From UBA8518 sp041659585 (lineage in GTDB: Bacteria > Patescibacteriota > Minisyncoccia > Moranbacterales > UBA2206), in NCBI GenBank assembly GCA_041659585.1, contig JBAZXY010000092.1:1-5726 (forward strand): 5,726 bases of DNA, written 5' to 3'. A program made the translations under genes and the position numbers. Below, in pieces: positions 1-5,053 of the stretch (positions are counted from its first letter, which is position 1; each line of letters begins with the position of its first letter). The notes beneath the pieces are model-generated. The model did not search any database, was not told where the DNA came from, and worked only from the letters and a program-made list of their open reading frames with translations.

Positions 1-1
1 A

Positions 2-127
2 TCTAATGTGCGGGGAGTTTATCCGACAGGAGAGGGCTCTGGTTATGCCGGGGGAATTATTTCTGCGGCTATCGACGGCATGCGGGTGGCGGAAGCCATC
101 ATTGAAAAGCGTTTGGCTGACAAATAG
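2..127 (+). CDS. FAD-dependent dehydrogenase, C-terminal end (5' truncated)
   Basis: Only the last 41 residues are present; the gene begins before the window and ends at TAG 125-127. The fragment reads through YPTGEGSGYAGGIISAAIDG and ends AEAIIEKRLADK. A GEGxGYAGG(I)xSAAxDGxxxAEA tail is typical of the uncharacterised NAD(P)/FAD-dependent dehydrogenases (COG2509-like), where this glycine-rich segment closes over the FAD cofactor and the last helix ends the Rossmann-type FAD domain. The reaction and substrate of the family are not established, so no finer function is given. A Rho-independent terminator starts 17 bp after the stop, so this is the last gene of its transcript. An overlapping longer frame (6-257) has no family character and is treated as a shadow. 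Confidence 0.85.
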   Translation, partial: SNVRGVYPTGEGSGYAGGIISAAIDGMRVAEAIIEKRLADK

Positions 128-144
128 CCTAAATAAAACAAAAG

Positions 145-167
145 CTGCTCCTGAGGGGGCAGTTTTT
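145..167 (+). terminator. Rho-independent terminator of the FAD dehydrogenase gene
   Basis: CTGCTCC (145-151) pairs with GGGGCAG (156-162), with one G-T pair, around the loop TGAG; TTTTT (163-167) follows and A-residues precede the stem. It lies 17 bp after the stop of the upstream gene and ahead of the promoter of the next gene, so the two are separate transcription units. Confidence 0.85.
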
Positions 168-253
168 GCATTTTGGGCACTATATTCTATTATACACCAA
201 AAAAAGATTTTTGTAAAGGACATTTTTCTAATTGGCTACCATCTACGCATCTA

Positions 254-282
254 TTGACAAAAATAAAAAAATAAGCTATGAT
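254..282 (+). promoter_or_regulatory. Sigma70-type promoter of the secreted repeat protein
   Basis: TTGACA (254-259, perfect -35) is separated by 17 bp of A-rich sequence from TATGAT (277-282, 5/6 to the -10 consensus). The start of transcription would be near 289, leaving a 5' leader of about 50 nt that ends in the RBS at 326-330. Confidence 0.8.
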
Positions 283-325
283 ACGCAGTTGCCCATAGTT
301 CTTTTTAGTTTAAACAAATATCAAC

Positions 326-330
326 GGAGG
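326..330 (+). promoter_or_regulatory. Shine-Dalgarno site deciding start 340
   Basis: GGAGG at 326-330 directly abuts an in-frame ATG at 331 and lies 9 nt before the ATG at 340. The spacing favours 340, which also gives a compact signal peptide beginning MKKMK. It is one of the few strong SD sites in the window; most neighbouring genes have none. Confidence 0.75.
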
Positions 331-339
331 ATGAGAGAA

Positions 340-1182
340 ATGAAAAAAATGAAAATGTTTTTTCTGTTAATGGTGATTTTGCTTACGGGAGTCGTTTCAG
401 CTTTTGCGGCTGAGGATTGTCGAATTATCCAGGTAGATCAGATTGGCTTAAGTGATTATAGAATTACTTTTGACCTGTCCAGCATTAGGACCGCAGAGAG
501 AACACCACCTATTTTTCATGGTCAAAAAGCGCCACATGACGCATGGATTTTCTATGAGGGAGTTTCCTACATTGGAGAAAGTAGAATTGCCACAGTAGAA
601 ATACATAATTGGATTTCCGGAGAAGAGATTGAATTCTCTACTGGCGCCATGTATGGCGACATTGTGTGGTATACCACACCAGATCCGACTTGCTGCGCGT
701 ATGTCTATCCGGTGGGAGCTCCTCCAGGAGAAATGCATTATCGAGTTAGATTGGGTGAGAAAATGCAATCAGTAGTGATATCGCCTGCTATTCAGATGCT
801 TCTTTTGAATAAAAAGCATTCTGCTCCAGTTGTGCATCCATGCGCAGTGGTGAGTGTGGTGGAAAGCGGAGTTAATGGCGATCTGGCAAATTATGCCATC
901 ACTCTCAGTTTGCAGAAGTTCGCAGATGCGCCTGCTGATGCAGTGGCATATGTGGACAGACAACAAGCGCCCAACAGTGCTTGGACAGGCTTTCAGGCAG
1001 TCACTCGCCAAGGCGACACGGCTATCCTGACAGTTGCCGGTTGGCCCCGCGGCAGCGCCATGGAGTTTTCCTACAAATTGGCAGTGAATGGCACTGACTA
1101 CTGGCAGGACATAGCCGCCTGGCAGACGAGCAGTTGCACCGCTGTCTATGGCGATCATTTTCAAGTGGTGCTCGGGAATTGA
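340..1182 (+). CDS. Secreted two-repeat, cysteine-bracketed protein of unknown function
   Basis: The 280-residue product starts with a signal peptide: Lys-rich n-region, hydrophobic stretch (about 7-20), and a likely signal peptidase I site after AFA (21-23). The mature protein is two homologous units, about 27-123 and 168-270. They align at QKAPHDAW (62-69) and QQAPNSAW (208-215), at xEFS (about 97-100 and 241-244), and at their ends CCAYVY / SCTAVY. Each unit opens and closes with Cys (C27 with C118/C119; C168 with C266), suggesting one disulfide per domain and a beta-sandwich-like fold; this is inference from pattern, not a family match. The 45-residue linker is Pro/Lys-rich. The gene is monocistronic, with its own promoter, RBS and terminator. 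I do not recognise the family; an extracellular binding or surface role is possible but unproven. The second half is clearly richer in GC than the first. Confidence 0.85.
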   Translation: MKKMKMFFLLMVILLTGVVSAFAAEDCRIIQVDQIGLSDYRITFDLSSIRTAERTPPIFHGQKAPHDAWIFYEGVSYIGESRIATVEIHNWISGEEIEFSTGAMYGDIVWYTTPDPTCCAYVYPVGAPPGEMHYRVRLGEKMQSVVISPAIQMLLLNKKHSAPVVHPCAVVSVVESGVNGDLANYAITLSLQKFADAPADAVAYVDRQQAPNSAWTGFQAVTRQGDTAILTVAGWPRGSAMEFSYKLAVNGTDYWQDIAAWQTSSCTAVYGDHFQVVLGN

Positions 1183-1210
1183 GCGCCAAGCAACAAAAGC
1201 ACTGACTTAC

Positions 1211-1244
1211 CGGGAGTTTCCATATTTGGAGACCCCCGTTTTTT
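1211..1244 (+). terminator. Rho-independent terminator of the secreted repeat protein
   Basis: CGGG (1211-1214) and GTTTCC (1216-1221) pair with GGAGAC (1228-1233) and CCCG (1235-1238). There is one A-C mismatch and one G-T pair, the loop is ATATTT, and six T follow (1239-1244). It is 28 bp after the TGA stop. Confidence 0.85.
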
Positions 1245-1301
1245 ATATGCAGAAATTAAATAAAGTTAGGGAGAATTCATTCGGACAAGGTAATGGAATA
1301 G

Positions 1302-1338
1302 AAAAAAAGAAGCTGGCTTAATGAGGCAACTTCTTTTT
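1302..1338 (-). terminator. Terminator of the receiver-like gene (usable on both strands)
   Basis: The outer stem is an A-rich run plus GAAG (1309-1312) against CTTC (1330-1333) plus TTTTT. An inner stem GCTT/AGGC lies around the loop AATG, separated by a small internal loop. Read on the minus strand, GAAG..CTTC is followed by seven T (complement of 1302-1308). It sits 7 bp beyond the stop of the minus-strand gene. The plus-strand side also has T(5), so it may back up the 1211-1244 terminator. Confidence 0.75.
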
Positions 1339-1345
1339 GAACGGT

Positions 1346-1711
1346 TTATACTCTGTCCAGGAGTGTGAAAATAAAATCTATTACATCACCTCTGGTGGAT
1401 TCATGTGTTGCTCCAGCTTCAATAAGGATTCTGGCGTCCTCGGGTATAGCGGTGTTTGCAATAATGGGCTTATTGAAGTCCTTGGCAATAATATGCCTGA
1501 CAAGGTGTTGGGTGTTGGGGGAATTGCTTTTTAGGCAAGCGCATATGACCACCAAATCACAAATTTCCAAACTAGTCTCAATTAACCTTGTTGCTTCCAC
1601 AAGAGTTTGTGCGGATAGAACATTGATATTAGCCTCGTTGAGGCATTCTGTGATAATCTGTATCGAAAGAGCTAGCTCTTCTATCAATAAAACAGTTTTT
1701 ATGACTTGCAT
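1346..1711 (-). CDS. Receiver-like (CheY-fold) protein lacking the phosphoacceptor Asp
   Basis: The product is 121 residues, one stand-alone response-regulator receiver domain without an output domain. The fold pattern is clear: beta1 TVLLIEE (7-12), beta3 DLVVICACL (52-60), beta4 PIIANTA (82-88), and the GATHESTRGD loop (100-109). The catalytic residues are altered. The acidic pair is E11-E12 instead of Asp, the phosphoacceptor position is C57 (codon TGC), the switch Thr is kept (T87), and the conserved Lys is R107. Asp-phosphorylation is therefore not expected. It may be a pseudo-receiver acting by protein contact; a role is not known. The ATG at 1711 is preferred over the GTG at 1717 because AAGGAG (1722-1717) lies 5 nt before the ATG but overlaps the GTG. 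It is divergent from the sigma factor gene and ends in its own terminator. Confidence 0.75.
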   Translation of the reverse strand: MQVIKTVLLIEELALSIQIITECLNEANINVLSAQTLVEATRLIETSLEICDLVVICACLKSNSPNTQHLVRHIIAKDFNKPIIANTAIPEDARILIEAGATHESTRGDVIDFIFTLLDRV

Positions 1712-1780
1712 GGTCACTCCTTGGGGGTGGATATTTTTTTTAAGGATTTTATGAGCGATTATTTTTTAGAGCTATATAAT

Positions 1781-1809
1781 AATCTATAGGAAAAATGCCC
1801 TTCTGTCAA
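1781..1809 (-). promoter_or_regulatory. Promoter of the receiver-like gene
   Basis: On the minus strand TTGACA (1809-1804, perfect -35) is followed after 17 bp by TAGATT (1786-1781, 4/6 to consensus). A TATAGA two bases nearer is an alternative -10. The leader to the ATG at 1711 would be about 65 nt. Confidence 0.6.
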
Positions 1810-1823
1810 TGTGATAAATGAGA

Positions 1824-1877
1824 TAAAATTAAAAAAATGCATTCGACAAAATAGGTGATTAAGGTAAAATTAAAAAA
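1824..1877 (+). repeat. Short direct repeat in the divergent promoter region
   Basis: TAAAATTAAAAAA occurs at 1824-1836 and again at 1865-1877, starts 41 bp apart (about four helical turns). It is A-rich and may be chance, but both copies lie between the two divergent promoters. No protein is known to bind it. Confidence 0.3.
1843..1870 (+). promoter_or_regulatory. Possible distal promoter of the sigma factor operon
   Basis: TCGACA (1843-1848, 5/6) is separated by 16 bp from TAAAAT (1865-1870, 5/6). It faces the sigma gene and would give a leader of about 140 nt. The region is A-rich, so a chance match is possible. Its -35 lies 33 bp from the -35 of the divergent minus-strand promoter. Confidence 0.35.
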
Positions 1878-1982
1878 GGGTAGATGTGGAGTGATAAAGA
1901 TGCTTATATATCCGGGTTTTTTTATATAGCCCAGTGAAAACAAAGTTCTCAAGATACGTATTATAGGCGCAGTTGAATGTAG

Positions 1983-1988
1983 TATAAT
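1983..1988 (+). promoter_or_regulatory. -10 box of a proximal promoter of the sigma factor gene
   Basis: A perfect TATAAT lies 30 bp before the ATG at 2019, predicting a leader of roughly 24 nt. No recognisable TTGACA-like -35 is found at 16-18 bp spacing (the sequence there is TTATAG or close to it), so the promoter may be weak, activator-dependent or read by another sigma factor. Confidence 0.5.
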
Positions 1989-2018
1989 GAGTGAACGCAT
2001 AATCTCTAAAAGAAAATC

Positions 2019-2579
2019 ATGCAAAGTGATGCGGAATTGGTGGAATTAGCCAAACAAAATCCAGAATTCTTTGGCATATTAATGGAACGGTATCAAGGAC
2101 CGCTTTTTCACTATATCAGAAGACTGACGCAATTGGCTGCGGATGACATTGACGATTTGTTGCAAGAAATTTTTATCAAAGCCTACCAGAAACTTAACAC
2201 CTATGATGAGGAATTGAAATTTTCCAGCTGGATCTATCGCATTGCACATAATCATGTGATTGATTATTTCCGCAAAATGAGTGCCAGACCACAAACTAAT
2301 TCCTTGGAGGATTATGAATGGGAGAAAATTATTCAAGCCAGTCTCCCGCTAGGGAAGGAGATTGCTGATAAAGATTGCATAGAGAAGATAAAGAAATGTA
2401 TTCAGAATTTGCCTATGCACTATAAGGAAGTGATGGTGTTGCGCTTTATTGAAGAAAAAGAATATGAGGAAATTATGGATATTTTGAAAAAGCCCAAAGG
2501 ATCAGTGGCGACCTTGATTGCTAGGGGGAAGGAATTATTAAAAAAGGAAATGCACAAAAATAATATCGATTGTTACTAA
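2019..2579 (+). CDS. ECF-type RNA polymerase sigma factor (sigma-70 family, RpoE-like)
   Basis: The 186-residue length fits group-4 (ECF) sigma factors, which have only regions 2 and 4. Region 2 spans about 17-86: DDLLQEIFIKAYQKL (45-59), then FSSWIYRIAHNHVIDYFRK (68-86), the core-binding and -10-recognition helices. Region 4 spans about 122-177: LPMHYKEVMVLRF (131-143), YEEIMDIL (149-156), and the recognition helix GSVATLIARGKELLKK (161-176), which would contact the -35 element. The product directs core RNA polymerase to a specific regulon. It starts at the only suitable ATG and has no SD site (the leader is A-rich). The next gene begins 5 bp after its stop and encodes a membrane protein, the classic sigma/anti-sigma layout. 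The regulon and signal are unknown. Confidence 0.93.
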   Translation: MQSDAELVELAKQNPEFFGILMERYQGPLFHYIRRLTQLAADDIDDLLQEIFIKAYQKLNTYDEELKFSSWIYRIAHNHVIDYFRKMSARPQTNSLEDYEWEKIIQASLPLGKEIADKDCIEKIKKCIQNLPMHYKEVMVLRFIEEKEYEEIMDILKKPKGSVATLIARGKELLKKEMHKNNIDCY

Positions 2580-2584
2580 AAATT

Positions 2585-3337
2585 ATGAATGATTTAATTA
2601 AAAAAACACTCAACAGGATACAGCAAGAGCATATTACTCCCGAGCCAAGGTGGTTATTTTTGGTGCGTAAGTTTTCTTCTTGGTTAGGAGTGGTGGCGTT
2701 GCTTATTGTGGGTGCAATAGCTGTTTCTGCCGCCTATGCATTGCTTTCGCAACTGGATTGGGATTTGTATCATGCAATCCATCAAAATATGTTTTTTTAC
2801 GGCGCTTCGATGTTGCCCTATCCTTGGCTGGTGATCCTGGGTGTATTTTTAGCAGTGGCCATCTGGGGGGTGCGCAAGACGGAAAATGGCTATCGCTTCG
2901 GTTGGTCAAAAATAATTGGTCTAGTATTGGGCGGCCTGCTTCTTTTGGGGTTGTTCTTTTCTTTCTTTGGTTTTGGCAATCGAGCAAATAGCATAATGAG
3001 TGGTCGCATCCCATATTTCATGCAATATACCATGACCAAGGAAATACAATGGATGCAGCCGGAGGAGGGGTTGTTAGCAGGAACTATTTTGACTATGGAA
3101 AAGAATCAATTTGCTCTAGCTGATTTGAATGGAAAGAAATGGGTAATTGATTTTGATGGGCAGACCTTGATTCGTCCAGCAGTGGATTTCTCCGTAGGAC
3201 AAATGGTGAAGCTTGTTGGGAATAGAAAAGATGGGCAGAATTTTCAAGCAACAGAGATTCGTCCGTGGATAGGACGGGGCAAGATGATGAATGCCAATCA
3301 GGGCCATTCAATGATGATGAAAAATTTAAATAATTAA
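2585..3337 (+). CDS. Three-TM membrane protein with OB-like tail, candidate anti-sigma factor
   Basis: The 250-residue product has a cytosolic-looking N-terminus (1-32: MNDLIKKTLNRIQ..EPRW), three membrane spans (about 33-55, 80-97, 109-130), and a C-terminal domain at about 161-227. That domain follows an OB/S1-like strand pattern: GLLAGTILTMEKNQFALADL, GKKWVIDF, a strand ending in VGQMVKLVG, and FQATEIRPW. A Met-rich tail (MM..HSMMMKN) ends the protein. It is the immediate downstream partner of the ECF sigma gene (5 bp gap), so it probably holds or regulates that sigma factor at the membrane; this is inferred from position. No zinc-type HxxxCxxC anti-sigma motif is present. ATG 2585 is chosen over the TTG at 2570, which would overlap the sigma gene. 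Neither has an SD site, so translational coupling is likely. Confidence 0.75.
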   Translation: MNDLIKKTLNRIQQEHITPEPRWLFLVRKFSSWLGVVALLIVGAIAVSAAYALLSQLDWDLYHAIHQNMFFYGASMLPYPWLVILGVFLAVAIWGVRKTENGYRFGWSKIIGLVLGGLLLLGLFFSFFGFGNRANSIMSGRIPYFMQYTMTKEIQWMQPEEGLLAGTILTMEKNQFALADLNGKKWVIDFDGQTLIRPAVDFSVGQMVKLVGNRKDGQNFQATEIRPWIGRGKMMNANQGHSMMMKNLNN

Positions 3338-3343
3338 AAAATT

Positions 3344-3371
3344 CCGCCATAGGCGGATCAGCCTATGGCTG
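3344..3371 (+). repeat. Double palindrome element (REP-like) in the sigma operon
   Basis: Two small hairpins stand side by side: CCGCC-ATA-GGCGG (3344-3356) and CAGCC-TAT-GGCTG (3359-3371). Their loops are complementary, so the whole can also fold as one perfect 9-bp stem, GCCATAGGC (3346-3354) with GCCTATGGC (3361-3369), loop GGATCA. No T-run follows on the plus strand, so it is not a normal terminator for the operon; on the minus strand a T-run would follow. It lies 6 bp after one gene's stop and 16 bp before the next start. A one-hairpin relative is at 5375-5387. Confidence 0.75.
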
Positions 3372-3387
3372 AAAATAAAAAAAATAT

Positions 3388-4275
3388 ATGAAAAATGAAG
3401 GATTTGTGGAACGGGGAATTCAATTAACACTCAGTGCTACGTTGCTAGTGTTGGCCCTATATTGGCTGAGTGGGGTGTGGGCCTGGATAACGGGAGCATT
3501 TGCTCTGGTAGTAATGATTTTTGCTATTATGGGATTTTGTCTATTGTATGCCTTGCTTAAGGTTAGGAAAGATAATTTAGGTCAACCAACGGTAATAAAT
3601 ATTTCCATCATAATGATAATTTATCTGGCAGTGCTTATTGGCGGAGGATACGCCAGTAATTTTTTCAGCCGGAAATTTTTTGTAGAAGATTTCAATGCCA
3701 TGAACCAATATTATAAGCAGGCTCTGTTTGAAACCGGTCAGGAAAAACGCCCGGAAGCCAGGCGGAACTATGACGCATTGGTTGCGAGCTACGCTGTTTT
3801 TCAGCAAAAGTATACTCGTTATCAACCGTATGTTTTGCGAGGGGATGCGCAGCTAATAGCTGATCTAGAAAAGGTGGCCAAGATTATCACTGATACCAAA
3901 CAGGACGTCTATGATGGAGATTTGAAAAAAGCGCATTTGGCATTGGAGCAGGTGCGACCGCTGACACAAGAGATTTTCAAGCGCAATGGTTTTTCTATGC
4001 TGGCGGTGACGCTGGTGGATTTTCATGACTCCATGGAAAAAGTATTAGACGTGGCGAACGCCAAGAATGCGGCGGGAGTACTGGCAGCTTATCCTGAGGC
4101 GAGTGATAAATTAGCCGCTGTGGAAAAAGAAGCGAGTGACGCCGAGATTCAATTGATCAGAGCCAATCTGGACGCCTTGTTACAATTAGCTACAGAAAAT
4201 AAAAATGAAGCCTTGCCGGCCAAAGCCGCTGAGCTGAAAAGCAGCTTTGTGAAAGTGTATTTGCAGCGGGGTTAA
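3388..4275 (+). CDS. DUF2892-like membrane protein with long helical C-terminal domain
   Basis: The product has 295 residues. Residues 1-60 resemble the small two-TM DUF2892 domain: a basic start (VERGIQLTL), two spans (about 12-31 and 34-56), and the closing signature GFCLLYALLKV (49-59; the family commonly has GFCPLY). A third span covers about 69-90. The rest (about 100-295) is soluble and almost wholly helical, rich in Ala, Glu and Lys, with segments such as LRGDAQLIADLEKVAKI and LVDFHDSMEKVL; it may be a helical bundle. No catalytic or metal motif is obvious and I do not recognise this domain. It follows the sigma/anti-sigma pair in the same direction after 50 bp, so it is probably co-transcribed and may be an effector or sensor of that response. 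There is no SD site; an A-rich leader precedes the ATG. Confidence 0.75.
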   Translation: MKNEGFVERGIQLTLSATLLVLALYWLSGVWAWITGAFALVVMIFAIMGFCLLYALLKVRKDNLGQPTVINISIIMIIYLAVLIGGGYASNFFSRKFFVEDFNAMNQYYKQALFETGQEKRPEARRNYDALVASYAVFQQKYTRYQPYVLRGDAQLIADLEKVAKIITDTKQDVYDGDLKKAHLALEQVRPLTQEIFKRNGFSMLAVTLVDFHDSMEKVLDVANAKNAAGVLAAYPEASDKLAAVEKEASDAEIQLIRANLDALLQLATENKNEALPAKAAELKSSFVKVYLQRG

Positions 4276-4311
4276 AAAATGTTTTTATCTTGAGAGTGCC
4301 CACGAGGCAGC

Positions 4312-4340
4312 TTGACAAGTATGTGCATATTTTCTAGTAT
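4312..4340 (+). promoter_or_regulatory. Consensus promoter of the candidate non-coding RNA
   Basis: A perfect TTGACA (4312-4317), a 17-bp spacer and TAGTAT (4335-4340, 4/6) form a strong sigma70-type promoter with a predicted start near 4347. No protein gene with a normal start and RBS follows before the terminator at 4560-4599. Confidence 0.75.
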
Positions 4341-4346
4341 GAAGGT

Positions 4347-4599
4347 AAGAGTTCTTTTGTTGCAGGATACATTGGGGCAGATGCCTTAATTGTCGGGTTA
4401 GTAGCATGCCCAGTTTCCATAGCATGGAGAAACAATGCAAGAAAAGACTCGAGTGGGTTTACAAAAAAAGAACGATATTATTTTTCGTTTGTTATCGCAG
4501 GAGGCGATAAAAAATTTGTAAATCTAAAATTTTCAATTTTCAACCCTTTCCTCCACCAGCAGCATTGATTGTTCATCGAACTTTCAATGCTGTTTTTTT
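4347..4599 (+). ncRNA. Candidate structured non-coding RNA (about 250 nt)
   Basis: The unit is bounded by a consensus promoter and a strong intrinsic terminator and contains several stem-loops. Hairpin A pairs GGGC (4375-4378) and ATGC (4381-4384) with GCAT (4404-4407) and GCCC (4408-4411), with an AG bulge. Hairpin B, one base on, pairs GTTTCCAT (4413-4420) with ATGG (4424-4427) and AAAC (4430-4433). Hairpin C pairs AACGA (4471-4475) with TCGTT (4485-4489). Hairpin D is a perfect 7-bp stem TTATCGC/GCGATAA (4492-4510) with loop AGGAG. The last is the terminator. I see no match to RNase P, SRP RNA or tmRNA landmarks. The alternative is the remnant of a protein gene, because one frame stays open for 76 codons. 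Confidence 0.45.
4560..4599 (+). terminator. Strong Rho-independent terminator of the candidate RNA
   Basis: CAGCATTGA (4560-4568) pairs perfectly with TCAATGCTG (4584-4592). Inside, GTTC (4571-4574) pairs with GAAC (4578-4581) around loop ATC, with a TT/TT internal loop between. Seven T follow (4593-4599). It is the best terminator in the window. Confidence 0.93.
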
Positions 4600-4603
4600 A
4601 CCC

Positions 4604-4632
4604 TTGACAGATATGGGTGACGGGTGTACTTT
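4604..4632 (+). promoter_or_regulatory. Promoter of the 2-TM protein gene
   Basis: A perfect TTGACA (4604-4609) starts 5 bp after the upstream terminator. After 17 bp comes TACTTT (4627-4632, 3-4 matches), with TG immediately before it. The leader to the ATG at 4711 would be about 70 nt and very A-rich. Confidence 0.65.
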
Positions 4633-4710
4633 TAAATACAAAATAAAAAAGAGGTAGATATATAAAAATAGGAGAGAAAATAGAACTTTCTAACTATTCA
4701 ATAAAAATCT

Positions 4711-5037
4711 ATGACTAGGACGATCAGGGCCATGCGCTCCACTTTCAACCTCTTGTTGTCTATTGTTGAGTTGTTTATCGGACTGGCTTTTGCGATTAGG
4801 ATTTTTGGATCAGATGTCACTGCTCAGGGAGGATTGATGGATTATGTGAGTGGCGTTATGGATAGTATGGGAGAAGGCGTAACTGATTTAGCTAGTAATG
4901 TGGAAATAGTCGGACCGCTAGCTTTTCTCATCTTGGTTCTTGGTTTTATGTTGTTTAGTGCGTCGCTATTTCTGGCAATTCCTAGTGTTCTGCGACAAGG
5001 CCAGCGCAACGCGGAAATGGAGAACGGATATGATTGA
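4711..5037 (+). CDS. Small two-TM membrane protein, possibly YggT-like
   Basis: The 108-residue product has a basic N-terminus (MTRTIRAMR), a first span at about 12-33 (LLLSIVELFIGLAFAIRIFG), a polar loop of about 33 residues, a second span at about 66-92, and a charged C-terminus. The SIVELFIGLAFAIRIFG segment resembles the first helix of YggT-family proteins, but the loop does not clearly fit, so the link is tentative. In-frame stops just upstream (TAG 4681, TAA 4702) make 4711 the first possible ATG; 4732 is an alternative. There is no SD site next to it; AGGAGA lies 35 nt upstream, too far to serve this start. No terminator follows. The next gene has its own promoter. Function unknown. 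Confidence 0.7.
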   Translation: MTRTIRAMRSTFNLLLSIVELFIGLAFAIRIFGSDVTAQGGLMDYVSGVMDSMGEGVTDLASNVEIVGPLAFLILVLGFMLFSASLFLAIPSVLRQGQRNAEMENGYD

Positions 5038-5053
5038 ATTGCTTAAGTGAAGA

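Larger units (their letters stand above)
4276..4710. other. 435-bp gene-free region with its own transcription unit
   Basis: No gene with a usable start codon is seen. The region holds, in order: no clear terminator for the upstream gene (a 4-bp TGCC/GGCA hairpin near 4288-4300 has no T-run), a consensus promoter (4312-4340), a structured stretch with an unbroken 76-codon frame lacking any start codon (4338-4568), a strong intrinsic terminator (4560-4599), a second consensus promoter (4604-4632), and an A-rich leader with an unused SD-like AGGAGA at 4670-4675. Confidence 0.7.

Noticed and set aside
166..193. TTGCAT-16-TATTAT as an extra promoter before the secreted-protein gene
   Set aside because: Overlaps the upstream terminator tail and is much weaker than TTGACA-17-TATGAT at 254-282.
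1337..1754. Plus-strand ORFs at 1337-1534 and 1365-1754
   Set aside because: They lie opposite the receiver-like gene, whose minus frame shows a coherent CheY fold, SD site, promoter and terminator.
1884..1937. 17-codon plus-strand ORF (MWSDKDAYIS...) in the sigma leader, and a shorter one at ATG 1900 after GGAG
   Set aside because: Too short, no family character, and the distal promoter that would express them is itself uncertain.
4321..4386. 22-codon ORF reading MCIFSSMKVRVLLLQDTLGQMP, which recalls the start of ribosomal protein L9
   Set aside because: It lies across the -10 box, has no RBS, stops at once, and no frame continues with the L9 pattern; the resemblance covers only a few common residues.
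4541..4554. TCCACCA-like string at 4552-4558, considered as a tmRNA or tRNA 3' end
   Set aside because: No T-arm with a 7-nt loop, no matching 5' acceptor strand, and no tmRNA tag frame were found.
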